Shown here one piece after another: positions 9,962-21,919 of a stretch of DNA of 64,000 nt; position 1 is the first letter of the stretch, and the number at the start of each line of letters is the position of its first letter. Source of the stretch: Streptococcus sp. GTDB lineage: Bacteria > Bacillota > Bacilli > Lactobacillales > Streptococcaceae. The notes under the pieces were generated by a model, which worked only from the letters and a program-made list of their open reading frames with translations, ran no database searches and had not been told where the DNA came from. A program made the translations under genes and the position numbers. The stretch is taken from assembly GCA_030528055.1 (NCBI GenBank), contig JAUMZQ010000008.1:1-64000 (forward strand), given 5' to 3'.

Positions 9962-12358
9962 ATGGAACTAACAAAAGAACAATTTATTCGTGATTTTAAA
10001 GATACCTTACACGAAAAGCAGTTGATTAAAATTGCGGATGCTACCTCTGCTGAACTTTTTCAAGCTTTAGCAAGCACTGTTCGTAAATATATTACACCTT
10101 TGTGGATGGAACGCCGTAACAAGTTGGTAGAACAACAGCAAAAAACAGCCTATTATTTTTCAATAGAATTCTTGCCAGGACGTATGTTGGAAACAAACTT
10201 ACTTAACTTGGGGATTTTAGATACTGTTAAAGATGGTTTTGCTGAATTAGGAATCAATTTTACGAGCGTAAAAGATGCAGAGCATGATATGGCCCTAGGA
10301 AATGGTGGTTTAGGTCGCTTGGCAGCTGCTTTTATGGATTCTCTTGCTACAACAGGTTACCCAGGTTTTGGAAACGGGATCCGCTATCGTTACGGGCTAT
10401 TTAAGCAAAGAATTGTTGATGGTTATCAGGTAGAAATACCAGATGACTGGTTTGGTAGCTTAGGGAATGTGTGGGAAACAAGAAAAGATCATGATATTGT
10501 TGATGTTAAGATTTTTGGTAATGTTTCTCTTCGGGCAAATGAAGAAGGACGAATTGTTCCTGTTTATGAAAATTCGCAAACACTACGTGCCGTTCCGTAT
10601 GATGTTCCTCAAATTGGTTTTGAAAATGATAATGTAAACAATCTTCGTCTTTGGGATGTGGAAATACCAGAAGAGTATGAATTGGATTATCCAACGATTG
10701 AAGCACGTCGAAAAGTTCAAGATATTACTGCCATTCTTTACCCAGATGACTCTAGTTATGCTGGTAAGGAACTACGCTTGATTCAAGAATATTTTATGAC
10801 GAGTGCTGGACTGCAAACGATCATTCAATCTTATTTGAAGCAAGGTCTTCCACTAGAGGATATTCATAAAAAAGTATCTGTTCATATCAATGACACTCAC
10901 CCAGCAGTTGCACCGGCAGAATTTATGCGTTTACTGTTAGACGTGTATGGTCTAAATTGGTCTGATGCATGGAATGCCACTGTTAAAACAATGAGTTACA
11001 CCAACCATACTATTTTATCTGAAGCACTAGAAAAATGGGATGCTGAACTCTTTAAAAATGTTCTTCCGCGTGTATATCAAATTATTTTGGAAATTGACAA
11101 TCGTTATGTAGCTGAAATGGCAGAACGTGGGCTAGAACCACATGTTATTGAACACACTAGAATTGTAAAAGACAATCAAATCCACATGGCTCATCTGGCG
11201 ATTATTGGAGGTCATTCTATTAATGGAGTTGCAAAACTGCACACAGAATTATTGAAAGAAGATACGCTGAGAGATTTCTACGCTATCTATCCAGAAAAAT
11301 TCAATAACAAAACAAATGGGATTATCCAACGCCGTTGGCTTCAAATTGCAGATGAACCATTGTCAGAAGAATTAGATAAGGTGATTGGTAAAGGTTGGAG
11401 AACCGATATTCATGAACTGCGTAAGTTGCTAGCTTATAAAGATGACAAAGCTGTTTTACAAGATTTTTATCGTGTCAAACAAGAAGCTAAAGCCCATTTG
11501 GCAGCTTTCATCAAAGAATCAACAGGTGTGGAAGTTTCTACAGAAGCCATCTTTGATGTGCAAGTAAAACGTCTACATGCCTACAAACGCCAATTATTAA
11601 ATCTTCTTCATATCATCAAGTTGTATTGGGACTTGAAAGATAATCCGGATAAAGATATAGTACCGCGTGTCTTCATTTTTGGTGCAAAGGCAGCGCCAGG
11701 TTATCATTTTGCTAAATCGGTTATTAAGTTGATTAATGAAATGGCAAATCTGGTTAACAATGACGAAAGTCTCCAAGGCAAATTGAAAGTTGTTTTCCTT
11801 GAAAATTACCGTGTCAGTCTAGCAGAACTAATTATTCCAGCAGCTGATGTATCAGAACAAATTTCTTTGGCTTCTAAAGAAGCATCTGGAACTTCAAATA
11901 TGAAATTCATGATGACTGGAGCCATTACGTTGGCAACACTTGATGGAGCAAATATTGAAATCAAGGATGAGGTAGGAGATGACAATATTGTAATTTTTGG
12001 TATGGATAAAGACCAAGTGTATGAACACTATGCACGCCATGATTACTATTCAAGAGGCATTTATGAAAGCAATCCTGTTATCCATCGTGTGGTAGATACT
12101 TTTGTTAATGGAACTATTCCAAATGTGAGAGAAGAAGGTTCAGAAATTTATGAAGCCTTGATTACTCATAACGATGAATATTTCTTGCTAGAAGATTTCA
12201 CAGCTTATGTAGAAGCACAAGAAAAGATTGATCAACTGTATCGTGATAAAGAGAAGTGGGCGCAAATGAGTCTCATCAATATTGCAACTTCTGACAAATT
12301 CACATCAGATGATACAATCGAACAGTATGCAAAAGAAATTTGGAATTTGGAAAAATAA
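9962..12358 (+). CDS. glgP: Glycogen phosphorylase
   Basis: GlgP releases glucose-1-phosphate from glycogen using inorganic phosphate and pyridoxal phosphate. It is a GT35 protein of 798 residues. EASGTSNMKF near the C-terminus contains the PLP-binding Lys648; GNGGLGRLAA (from about residue 110) and VKRLHAYKRQ are other family blocks. AGAGGAA is 11 bases before the ATG, a rather long spacing. It could equally act on maltodextrins, as some streptococcal phosphorylases do, but its position after glgA supports glycogen as substrate. Confidence 0.93.
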   Translation: MELTKEQFIRDFKDTLHEKQLIKIADATSAELFQALASTVRKYITPLWMERRNKLVEQQQKTAYYFSIEFLPGRMLETNLLNLGILDTVKDGFAELGINFTSVKDAEHDMALGNGGLGRLAAAFMDSLATTGYPGFGNGIRYRYGLFKQRIVDGYQVEIPDDWFGSLGNVWETRKDHDIVDVKIFGNVSLRANEEGRIVPVYENSQTLRAVPYDVPQIGFENDNVNNLRLWDVEIPEEYELDYPTIEARRKVQDITAILYPDDSSYAGKELRLIQEYFMTSAGLQTIIQSYLKQGLPLEDIHKKVSVHINDTHPAVAPAEFMRLLLDVYGLNWSDAWNATVKTMSYTNHTILSEALEKWDAELFKNVLPRVYQIILEIDNRYVAEMAERGLEPHVIEHTRIVKDNQIHMAHLAIIGGHSINGVAKLHTELLKEDTLRDFYAIYPEKFNNKTNGIIQRRWLQIADEPLSEELDKVIGKGWRTDIHELRKLLAYKDDKAVLQDFYRVKQEAKAHLAAFIKESTGVEVSTEAIFDVQVKRLHAYKRQLLNLLHIIKLYWDLKDNPDKDIVPRVFIFGAKAAPGYHFAKSVIKLINEMANLVNNDESLQGKLKVVFLENYRVSLAELIIPAADVSEQISLASKEASGTSNMKFMMTGAITLATLDGANIEIKDEVGDDNIVIFGMDKDQVYEHYARHDYYSRGIYESNPVIHRVVDTFVNGTIPNVREEGSEIYEALITHNDEYFLLEDFTAYVEAQEKIDQLYRDKEKWAQMSLINIATSDKFTSDDTIEQYAKEIWNLEK

Positions 12359-12367
12359 ATTGAATAA

Positions 12368-12400
12368 AAAGGACTAAGAATTTTCTTGGTCCTTTATTTT
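12368..12400 (+). terminator. Terminator of glgP
   Basis: AAAGGACTAAGAA (12368-12380) pairs with TTCTTGGTCCTTT (12383-12395) with one wobble, followed by T-rich sequence. It separates the glycogen block from the ATPase operon. Confidence 0.85.
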
Positions 12401-12509
12401 GGATTTTCACCTATTCATTAATGTAATTTCCGTATTTTGTACTGTATTGTTGATAGAATAAAGGATTTTTAGTCAAAAATAGTCAGTTTTTTTATAGGAA
12501 AATTCAATT

Positions 12510-12523
12510 ATAAAGCGTTTACA
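12510..12523 (+). promoter_or_regulatory. cre-like box upstream of the ATPase promoter
   Basis: ATAAAGCGTTTACA matches TGWAARCGYTWNCW at 12 of 14 positions with the central CG intact. It ends 14 bases upstream of the -35 hexamer, a position more often linked with CcpA activation than repression. Function not proven. Confidence 0.45.
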
Positions 12524-12537
12524 TAGTTCGAAAAGAT

Positions 12538-12566
12538 TTGACTATTGCTTGTTTTAGGAGTAAACT
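12538..12566 (+). promoter_or_regulatory. F-ATPase operon promoter
   Basis: TTGACT (12538-12543) and TAAACT (12561-12566) are 17 bases apart, about 35 bases before atpE. Confidence 0.7.
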
Positions 12567-12601
12567 AAGGAAGTAAATTTTAATATAAAGGAGAATTCAT
12601 C

Positions 12602-12802
12602 ATGAATTTAACATTTTTGGGACTTTGTCTTGCCTGCTTTGGGGTTTCTCTTGCTGAAGGACTATTGATGAGTAGTTTATTCAAATCAGCAGCACGTCAA
12701 CCTGAAATCATTGGCCAGTTGAGAAGTCTTTTAATTTTGGGTATTGCTTTTATTGAAGGAACTTTCTTTGTAACTCTTGTAATGGCATTCATTATTAAAT
12801 AG
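12602..12802 (+). CDS. atpE: F1Fo-ATPase subunit c
   Basis: Subunit c forms the membrane rotor ring of the F-ATPase, which in streptococci mainly pumps protons out using ATP. The 66-residue hairpin has two membrane segments joined by the polar ARQPE loop, and the proton-binding Glu52 in AFIEGTFF. The short length and the place as first gene of the operon are streptococcal traits. AAAGGAG is eight bases before the ATG. A hairpin follows the gene, fitting the need for many c copies per complex. Confidence 0.97.
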   Translation: MNLTFLGLCLACFGVSLAEGLLMSSLFKSAARQPEIIGQLRSLLILGIAFIEGTFFVTLVMAFIIK

Positions 12803-12834
12803 ATAGGTGATGAATACAACACTATTATTAATGA

Positions 12835-12857
12835 TGTAAGAATGAGAGATTCTTACA
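12835..12857 (+). promoter_or_regulatory. Intercistronic hairpin atpE-atpB
   Basis: TGTAAGAAT (12835-12843) and ATTCTTACA (12849-12857) form a perfect 9-base-pair stem with a 5-base loop and no T run. I infer mRNA stabilisation or processing that favours atpE over downstream genes. Confidence 0.6.
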
Positions 12858-12875
12858 GTAAAGGGGGGAAATCAG

Positions 12876-13589
12876 TTGGAAGAAAGTGTTAATCCAACCA
12901 TTCATGTCGGTCCTTTGACTTTTGATTTAACCCTGCTAGCTATGTGTCTTTTAACAGTATTGATTGTTTTTTCTTTTGTTTATTGGGCTAGTCGCAACAT
13001 GTCTCTAAAACCCTCTGGAAAGCAAAATGCTTTAGAGTATCTATTAGACTTTGTGACAGACTTTACAAAAGACAATATTGGTAATCACTACATGAAAGCA
13101 TATTCGCTCTTTTTATTTTCCCTATTTCTTTTTGTAGCAGTGGCAAACAATATTGGATTGATAGCTAAGGTACAAACAACTAATGGTTATAACCTCTGGA
13201 CATCACCAACAGCTAATCTTAGTTTTGATTTAGGCTTTTCACTGCTCATTACAATTGTTTGTCATGTAGAAGGAATTCGCCGTCAGGGAATTTTAGGTTA
13301 CCTGAAAGAATTTATTACTCCAGGCTTCATGACACCTATGAATATATTGGAAGAATTCACCAATTGTGCTTCTTTAGCATTGCGGATTTATGGAAATATC
13401 TACGCTGGTGAAGTATTGGTGGGACTGTTGGTATCACTTTCGCAACAAGCAATATTTTGGTATCCAGTAGCTTTTATCATGAATATAGTCTGGACAGGAT
13501 TTTCTATTTTTATTTCATGTATCCAAGCGTATGTTTTTACCATGTTGACTTCTATATATCTAGGAAAGAAAATCAATGGCGAAGAATAG
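12876..13589 (+). CDS. atpB: F1Fo-ATPase subunit a
   Basis: Subunit a forms the stator proton channels against the c ring. The 237-residue protein has five to six membrane helices, and the C-terminal block [12 protein letters not shown] contains the essential arginine. The start is TTG 12876, seven bases after the very strong AAGGGGGG at 12861-12868; no ATG is well placed. The sequence before it holds the atpE-atpB hairpin. Confidence 0.95.
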   Translation: MEESVNPTIHVGPLTFDLTLLAMCLLTVLIVFSFVYWASRNMSLKPSGKQNALEYLLDFVTDFTKDNIGNHYMKAYSLFLFSLFLFVAVANNIGLIAKVQTTNGYNLWTSPTANLSFDLGFSLLITIVCHVEGIRRQGILGYLKEFITPGFMTPMNILEEFTNCASLALRIYGNIYAGEVLVGLLVSLSQQAIFWYPVAFIMNIVWTGFSIFISCIQAYVFTMLTSIYLGKKINGEE

Positions 13590-13610
13590 TAGAAAGAGAG
13601 GAATGTGATT

Positions 13611-14105
13611 ATGCATATAACATTAGGTGAAGTTTTCGGAAACTTTATCCTTGTTGCAGGTTCTTTTCTTCTTTTAGTTATTTTAATTAAAAAATTTGCT
13701 TGGGAAAATATCACTTCAATTTTTGAACAACGTTCTAAAAAAATTGCTGATGATATTGATGGAGCGGAAACTGCTCGTAAAAAAGCAGAAGAACTTGCAC
13801 AAGAACGTGAAAAAGAGTTAGCAGGTAGTCGTGCAGAAGCGACAAATATTATCGAAAGTGCAAAAGAAATAGCAGAGAAAAACAAAGCTGACATCTTAGC
13901 AAATGCAACTGAGGAAATTGCTCGATTGAAAGAAAAAACCAGTCAAGAAATTGCTCAATCAAAAGCAGAAGCCTTGACGAGTATCAAAGGAGATGTGGCT
14001 GACTTGTCTGTGAGTCTTGCTAGTAAAATTTTGACTCAAAATCTTGATAAGGAAACTCACAGCAAACTCATTGATCGCTATATTGACCAGTTAGGAGATT
14101 CCTAA
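13611..14105 (+). CDS. atpF: F1Fo-ATPase subunit b
   Basis: Subunit b is the peripheral stalk: one N-terminal membrane helix (about residues 8-28) and a long charged coiled coil that reaches F1. I start at ATG 13611 (164 residues) because AGAGAGGA ends eight bases before it; a GTG at 13605 is only two bases from that site. The stop overlaps the atpH start by one base. Confidence 0.95.
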   Translation: MHITLGEVFGNFILVAGSFLLLVILIKKFAWENITSIFEQRSKKIADDIDGAETARKKAEELAQEREKELAGSRAEATNIIESAKEIAEKNKADILANATEEIARLKEKTSQEIAQSKAEALTSIKGDVADLSVSLASKILTQNLDKETHSKLIDRYIDQLGDS

Positions 14106-14641
14106 TGAATAAAAAGCAATATACAGTAATTGAAACTTATACTTTGCCCTTTATTCAGCTGGTCTTTGAAAATAAAAAACAAACTGAGGTCTTTGACATT
14201 ATCAGTCAGATAAAAGAAATTTGTGATGAGACAACTTTAACACATTTTTTGAAAGATTTTAGTGTCACTACTACCGAGAAAGAAAGAAGTTTACGCTTTT
14301 TTCAACCTTCAGGTTCTAAATTAATTGATAATTTAATTGAGGTGATTATTTTAAATCATCGAGAAGATTTGTTCTATTCTATACTAGTAGAAAGTCAAAA
14401 ACAGATAGAAAAAAAGAGCAATGAATTTGAAGTAGAAATCAAATCAGTGAAAAATTTGTCAGAGAGTCAAAGGGCAAAATTAATTCCAATTATTGAAAAA
14501 AAGTTGGGATTAAAAGTTCGTAGACTAAAACAGAATTTAGATGAAGAACTCATTGGTGGTTTTGTTATCTCAGCTAATAATAAGACAATTGATGCGAGTA
14601 TCAAACGTCAATTACAAGTCATAAAAGAAAATTTGAAATAG
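14105..14641 (+). CDS. atpH: F1Fo-ATPase subunit delta
   Basis: Delta joins the b stalk to the top of the alpha-beta hexamer (OSCP family). The 178-residue protein keeps the C-terminal block LDEELIGGFVI. The ATG shares its A with the atpF stop, so translation is coupled. It is the least conserved gene of the operon by inspection, as is usual for delta; identity rests on position plus the C-terminal motif. Confidence 0.93.
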   Translation: MNKKQYTVIETYTLPFIQLVFENKKQTEVFDIISQIKEICDETTLTHFLKDFSVTTTEKERSLRFFQPSGSKLIDNLIEVIILNHREDLFYSILVESQKQIEKKSNEFEVEIKSVKNLSESQRAKLIPIIEKKLGLKVRRLKQNLDEELIGGFVISANNKTIDASIKRQLQVIKENLK

Positions 14642-14653
14642 AAAGTGGTGTGA

Positions 14654-16162
<1,509 letters not shown>

Positions 16163-16177
16163 GAAGAGAGGTTTTAG

Positions 16178-17056
16178 ATGGCAGTTTCGTTAAATGATAT
16201 TAAAAATAAAATTGCATCCACTAAGAATACAAGTCAGATTACAAATGCTATGCAGATGGTTTCTGCTGCTAAACTTGGTAAATCTGAGGAAGCGGCTAAA
16301 AATTTTCAAATTTATGCCCAAAAAGTTCGGAAACTATTAACTGATTTGCTTCATGGTCATGAATTAGAAAATTCTAAGTATCATCCGATGTTGATTAGTC
16401 GTCCAGTGAAAAAGACAGCCTATATTGTTATCACATCGGACAGAGGATTGGTTGGCGGATACAATGCGACTATCTTGAAGTCAATGATGGAGCTTCTGTC
16501 TGAATACCATGAGGAAGAAGATTTTGTCATTATCTCTATTGGAAGTATGGGCGCTGATTTCTTCCGTGCTCGTGGCATTCAACCAATTTATGAATTGAGA
16601 GGTTTAGCAGACCAACCTAGTTTTGATGAGGTTCGTAAGATTATCAACAAAACAGTTGAAATGTATCAAAATGAATTGTTTGATCAACTGTATGTCTGTT
16701 ATAACCATCATATCAACAGTCTTACCAGTCAAATGCGGGTAGAGCAGATGCTTCCAATCGTTGATTTGGATCCGAACGAGGCAGACGAAGATTATGTATT
16801 GAACCTTGAATTAGAATCTAGCCGTGATGCTATTTTGGATCAATTATTACCTCAATTTGCTGAAAGTATGATTTATGGTGCTATTATAGATGCCAAGACT
16901 GCTGAAAATGCAGCTGGAATGACAGCAATGCAGACAGCGACAGATAATGCTAAAAAAGTAATTGCTGATTTAACTATTCAGTATAATCGTGCTAGACAAG
17001 CTGCCATTACACAAGAAATTACTGAAATCGTGGCGGGTGCTAGTGCGCTAGAATAG
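16178..17056 (+). CDS. atpG: F1Fo-ATPase subunit gamma
   Basis: Gamma is the central rotating shaft. The 292-residue protein has the conserved N-terminal helix ([19 protein letters not shown]) and the C-terminal helix [21 protein letters not shown], both of which pack together in the shaft. AAGAGAGG supports the ATG. It lies between alpha and beta as in all F-ATPase operons. Confidence 0.96.
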   Translation: MAVSLNDIKNKIASTKNTSQITNAMQMVSAAKLGKSEEAAKNFQIYAQKVRKLLTDLLHGHELENSKYHPMLISRPVKKTAYIVITSDRGLVGGYNATILKSMMELLSEYHEEEDFVIISIGSMGADFFRARGIQPIYELRGLADQPSFDEVRKIINKTVEMYQNELFDQLYVCYNHHINSLTSQMRVEQMLPIVDLDPNEADEDYVLNLELESSRDAILDQLLPQFAESMIYGAIIDAKTAENAAGMTAMQTATDNAKKVIADLTIQYNRARQAAITQEITEIVAGASALE

Positions 17057-17071
17057 TACAAGATAATATAA

Positions 17072-18505
<1,434 letters not shown>

Positions 18506-18515
18506 GAGGTGACTT

Positions 18516-18938
18516 ATGGCTCAAATGACAGTGCAAATCGTCACACCAGATGGTTTGGTTTATGATCATCATGCTACGTTTGTTTCCGTAAAAACGATTG
18601 ATGGTGAATTGGGGATTTTACCCTATCATATTGATATTATTGCCGTTTTAGAAGTTGACCAAGTAAAAGTCCGTCGGATAGACGACGATGACCATATTGA
18701 TTGGGTTGCTGTAAACGGTGGAATTATAGAAATTGCGGACAATGTGATTACGATTGTTGCCGATTCAGCTGAACGTGCTCGTGATATCGATATTAGTCGT
18801 GCTGAACGTGCAAAATTGCGTGCTGAAAAAGCAATTGAAGAGGCTCACGTCAAGCATCTGATTGATCAGGAACGTCGTGCCAAAGTAGCTTTACAACGTG
18901 CAATCAATCGAATCAATGTCGGAACTAGAACACAATAA
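18516..18938 (+). CDS. atpC: F1Fo-ATPase subunit epsilon
   Basis: Epsilon binds the base of gamma and regulates ATP hydrolysis. The 140-residue protein has the N-terminal beta sandwich ([21 protein letters not shown]) and a C-terminal helical hairpin rich in Arg, Ala and Glu. GAGGTG supports the ATG. It is the last gene before the operon terminator. Confidence 0.95.
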   Translation: MAQMTVQIVTPDGLVYDHHATFVSVKTIDGELGILPYHIDIIAVLEVDQVKVRRIDDDDHIDWVAVNGGIIEIADNVITIVADSAERARDIDISRAERAKLRAEKAIEEAHVKHLIDQERRAKVALQRAINRINVGTRTQ

Positions 18939-18944
18939 CAAATG

Positions 18945-18971
18945 AGAGAGTAGTTTCCTATTCTCTTTTTT
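18945..18971 (+). terminator. Terminator of the ATPase operon
   Basis: AGAGAGTAG and CTATTCTCT (18958-18966) form a 9-base stem with one wobble and a TTTC loop, followed by a T run to 18971. Confidence 0.88.
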
Positions 18972-19032
18972 GATGCTTGAATAAGCAAAGGCTTCATTTT
19001 TAGTTGTAGTTAATCTATCCTTTCAAATAATA

Positions 19033-19041
19033 TGCTATAAT
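19033..19041 (+). promoter_or_regulatory. Extended -10 promoter ending six bases before the DUF1146 start
   Basis: TGCTATAAT is a perfect extended -10. There is no good -35 at the right distance. The start point would fall on the ATG at 19048, and there is no Shine-Dalgarno sequence between. Confidence 0.7.
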
Positions 19042-19047
19042 GATAGC

Positions 19048-19278
19048 ATGGTAGGAATAATTTTTAACTTTAGTATTTATTTATTTTTTATTTATATATA
19101 TTTTTATTTGTTTTCTAGTTTAGTCAACTGGAATTATTTTTTCAAAGTCACTGCAGATAATGATAGGAAAATCCGATTGTTGCTTTTGCTACTCAGTATT
19201 GCTTTAGGTTATGTAACGAGCCGATTCTTTATTGAAATTTATGAGATGAGTCGTACCATTTTTAATAGTACTTTTTAG
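19048..19278 (+). CDS. DUF1146 (YwzB-type) small membrane protein
   Basis: A 76-residue protein with two predicted membrane segments (about residues 5-26 and 42-62) and a short charged link TADNDRKIR. Proteins of this family sit between atpC and murA in many Firmicutes, including the ywzB gene of Bacillus; the function is unknown. No ribosome site precedes the ATG, and the promoter -10 ends six bases before it, so the message may be leaderless. Family assignment rests on size, hydrophobic pattern and neighbourhood. Confidence 0.75.
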   Translation: MVGIIFNFSIYLFFIYIYFYLFSSLVNWNYFFKVTADNDRKIRLLLLLLSIALGYVTSRFFIEIYEMSRTIFNSTF

Positions 19279-19298
19279 GCTCAGTTCTTTATTTTTTA

Positions 19299-19307
19299 TG
19301 GTATGAT
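19299..19307 (+). promoter_or_regulatory. murA1 promoter
   Basis: TGGTATGAT is an extended -10 about 40 bases before murA1. No convincing -35 was seen. Confidence 0.5.
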
Positions 19308-19347
19308 AGAGTAGATGATTTAAAAAATTTGGAGTAGCTACATTTTT

Positions 19348-20628
19348 ATGGAAAAAATTATTATTCAGGGTGGTCAAAATCCCTTAGTAGGAACTGTTAA
19401 AATTGAAGGCGCTAAAAATGCAGTTCTTCCTCTTTTAGCAGCAACAGTTTTAGCCAGTAAAGGAAAAACTGTTTTAAAAAATGTCCCTGTTTTATCGGAT
19501 GTATTTACTATGAACAATGTAGTACGTGGTTTAAATACGGAAGTTGTTTTTGATCAAGAAGCTAACAAAGTAGTAGTTGACGCTACAAAACCTTTGACAG
19601 AGGAAGCTCCCTATAAATATGTCAGCAAAATGAGAGCCTCGATTGTTGTCCTAGGTCCTGTTCTGGCTCGTAATGGACATGCAAAAGTATCTATGCCGGG
19701 TGGTTGTACGATTGGTAGTCGGCCCATTGATCTCCATCTAAAAGGTTTGGAAGCTATGGGAGCTAAGATTACGCAAACTGCCGGATACATTGAAGCAAAG
19801 GCTGAACGTTTACATGGCGCTAATATCTATATGGACTTTCCAAGTGTTGGGGCAACGCAAAACATCATGATGGCAGCAACGCTTGCCAAGGGAACAACAG
19901 TTATTGACAATGCTGCTAGAGAACCAGAAATTGTAGACTTGGCTTTATTACTCAGTAAAATGGGCGCTAAAATTAAGGGCGCTGGTACAGAAACTCTAGT
20001 AATTGTGGGAGTAGATAGTCTTCGCGGAACAGAACACAATGTTGTTCAAGACCGTATTGAAGCAGGAACTTTTATGATTGGTGCTGCTATGACTGGAGGC
20101 AATCTGCTCATTAAAAATGCTATTTGGGAACACAATCGTCCTCTATTGTCGAAAATGCAGGAAATGGGTGTTGAGGTGACTGAGGAAGAAGCCGGTATTC
20201 GTATTCGTTCAGATAAGAACAAATTGAGACCAGTATCTGTAAAAACACTTCCTTACCCTGGATTTCCCACTGATTTACAAGCACAATTTACTGCTCTAAT
20301 GGCAGTCGCTAGTGGTGAGTCTATCATGATTGAAACGGTGTTTGAAAATCGGTTCCAACATTTAGAAGAAATGCGCCGGATGGGTCTACATTCTGATATC
20401 ATGCGCGATACTGCACGTATTTGGGGAGGCAACGCCTTGCAAGGTGCAGAAGTGATGTCCACGGATCTTCGTGCCAGTGCAACCTTGATTCTTATGGGAT
20501 TAGTAGCGGAGGGAGAAACAAAAGTGAGCAAGCTAGTTCATTTAGATCGTGGTTATTATAAATTCCATGAAAAATTAGTAGAGCTTGGTGCAAATATTCA
20601 ACGAATAAAGGAAGATGATGATGAGTAA
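19348..20628 (+). CDS. murA1: UDP-N-acetylglucosamine 1-carboxyvinyltransferase (first copy)
   Basis: MurA transfers enolpyruvyl from PEP to UDP-GlcNAc, the first committed step of peptidoglycan synthesis and the fosfomycin target. The 426-residue protein keeps the catalytic Cys120 in [15 protein letters not shown] and the N-terminal [11 protein letters not shown] block. GGAG at 19331-19334 is 13 bases from the ATG, longer than usual. A second murA lies at 55947; two copies are normal in low-GC Gram-positives. It is followed by epuA, whose start overlaps the murA1 end. Confidence 0.95.
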   Translation: MEKIIIQGGQNPLVGTVKIEGAKNAVLPLLAATVLASKGKTVLKNVPVLSDVFTMNNVVRGLNTEVVFDQEANKVVVDATKPLTEEAPYKYVSKMRASIVVLGPVLARNGHAKVSMPGGCTIGSRPIDLHLKGLEAMGAKITQTAGYIEAKAERLHGANIYMDFPSVGATQNIMMAATLAKGTTVIDNAAREPEIVDLALLLSKMGAKIKGAGTETLVIVGVDSLRGTEHNVVQDRIEAGTFMIGAAMTGGNLLIKNAIWEHNRPLLSKMQEMGVEVTEEEAGIRIRSDKNKLRPVSVKTLPYPGFPTDLQAQFTALMAVASGESIMIETVFENRFQHLEEMRRMGLHSDIMRDTARIWGGNALQGAEVMSTDLRASATLILMGLVAEGETKVSKLVHLDRGYYKFHEKLVELGANIQRIKEDDDE

Positions 20629-20809
20629 TAATTTAAAATATCTCGGAAAGCAACTCGGAATTGTTATTCTAGTTTTATTAGTGACTGCTCTTGTTTTTTG
20701 TATTGGTTTAATGATTGGTTATGGAGTAATTGGAAATGGAAAAGATCCTTGGTCTATTTTATCTCCTGCGACTTGGAATTCAATCATTGGGAAATTTACA
20801 GGACAGTAG
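20621..20809 (+). CDS. epuA: EpuA family membrane protein
   Basis: EpuA is the small protein named from its place upstream of endA in pneumococcus; databases often label it an RNA polymerase beta-subunit-like protein, but its role is unclear. One strong membrane segment (about residues 11-37) is followed by a short outside tail with [14 protein letters not shown]. Three ATGs stand in a row at 20615, 20618 and 20621; AAGGAA at 20608-20613 best fits the third, giving 62 residues. It overlaps the murA1 end by eight bases. Confidence 0.85.
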   Translation: MSNNLKYLGKQLGIVILVLLVTALVFCIGLMIGYGVIGNGKDPWSILSPATWNSIIGKFTGQ

Positions 20810-20884
20810 TTCCGTAATATCTCCAAAAAGATTCGAGAGTTGTTTTCGACTATAAACCTTACATTTTAAAGATTGCGAGAAGAT

Positions 20885-21742
20885 ATGCCGAAAAGAAGAA
20901 CATTCTCCCCAAAAGATAAAAACATACAGAGTTTATTGGGACTACTACTTGCGTTGATTATTATTACAGGTAGTTATTTCTTTAATGGAAATATTCAGGA
21001 GAAGAAACAAAATCCCAATAATACTAGTTATGGTGTAACAACTTCCAAGAAAACAGAAGGAACACCCAGTCAAACCTTAGCAGAGAGTATCTTAACAGAG
21101 GCTGTTCGGTCTCAATTAAAGGGAGAGCTCACATGGAATCACTCAGGTGCTTTTATTATCAACGATAATAAAACGAAGTTGGATGCTCAAGTCGCCAGTG
21201 CTCCTTATGCAAACAATCAAACAAAGGTTGTTCAAGGAGAAATGATTCCGACAGTTGCCAATGCTCTTTTGACCAAGAAAACTCGTCAGTATAAGGATAG
21301 GGAAAAAACTGGGAATGGCTCAACTTCATGGACACCAGCAGGCTGGCACCAAGTAACAAACTTGTCAGGTGAATACAATCATGCAGTGGATCGTGGGCAT
21401 TTAATTGCTTATTCTTTAGTCGGAGGATTAAAAGGTTTTGATGCTTCTACTAGCAACCCTGCCAACATCGCTGTTCAAACAGCTTGGGCTAATCAAGCCA
21501 ATGAACAGACTTCAACAGGACAAAATTATTTTGAAACAAAAATTAGAAAAGCTCTAGATAAAAATAAAAAGGTTCGTTATCGTGTTACATTGATTTATGC
21601 AACAGAACAAGATCTTGTTCCCGTTGGCTCGCATTTAGAAGCTAAATCAAGTGATGGTAGCTTAGAATTTAACGTTTTTATCCCTAATGTTCAAGAGGGA
21701 ATCCGACTAGATTATACCTCAGGTCAGGTAAGAGTGGAGTAG
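20885..21742 (+). CDS. endA: Membrane-anchored DNA-entry nuclease
   Basis: EndA is a beta-beta-alpha metal nuclease. In pneumococcus it degrades one strand of transforming DNA at the cell surface and also cuts neutrophil extracellular traps. The protein has an N-terminal membrane anchor (about residues 18-36) and the DRGH active-site motif with His172, then [12 protein letters not shown] containing the metal-binding Asn. I prefer ATG 20885 (285 residues) over TTG 20873. Weak AGAAGA precedes it. It lies 75 bases after epuA. Confidence 0.92.
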   Translation: MPKRRTFSPKDKNIQSLLGLLLALIIITGSYFFNGNIQEKKQNPNNTSYGVTTSKKTEGTPSQTLAESILTEAVRSQLKGELTWNHSGAFIINDNKTKLDAQVASAPYANNQTKVVQGEMIPTVANALLTKKTRQYKDREKTGNGSTSWTPAGWHQVTNLSGEYNHAVDRGHLIAYSLVGGLKGFDASTSNPANIAVQTAWANQANEQTSTGQNYFETKIRKALDKNKKVRYRVTLIYATEQDLVPVGSHLEAKSSDGSLEFNVFIPNVQEGIRLDYTSGQVRVE

Positions 21743-21788
21743 TTGTATTGGTGTAATTTTTTATCACTAACTTAATAAGAATGTAAAC

Positions 21789-21820
21789 GAATAATTACTG
21801 AATTGTAGTTATTCTTTTTT
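21789..21820 (+). terminator. Terminator of endA
   Basis: GAATAATTAC (21789-21798) pairs with GTAGTTATTC (21805-21814) with one wobble around a 6-base loop, followed by six Ts. Confidence 0.85.
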
Positions 21821-21874
21821 ATACTTAGGAGCGAAGATTATAAATTGGTTATTTATATTTCTTTAAGCAAAGGA

Positions 21875-21883
21875 TGATAAAAT
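21875..21883 (+). promoter_or_regulatory. Extended -10 promoter of the metalloprotease gene
   Basis: TGATAAAAT lies 37 bases before the start codon of the next gene. It sits inside a small inverted repeat (GATGAT / ATCATC). Confidence 0.45.
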
Positions 21884-21919
21884 CATCATTCTCCTAAAAT
21901 CTAAGAAATGGAGGATTAC

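Noticed and set aside
13400..13894. 164-residue open frame on the minus strand across atpB-atpF
   Set aside because: It runs opposite to two well-identified ATPase genes, has no ribosome site and its composition mirrors the sense codons.
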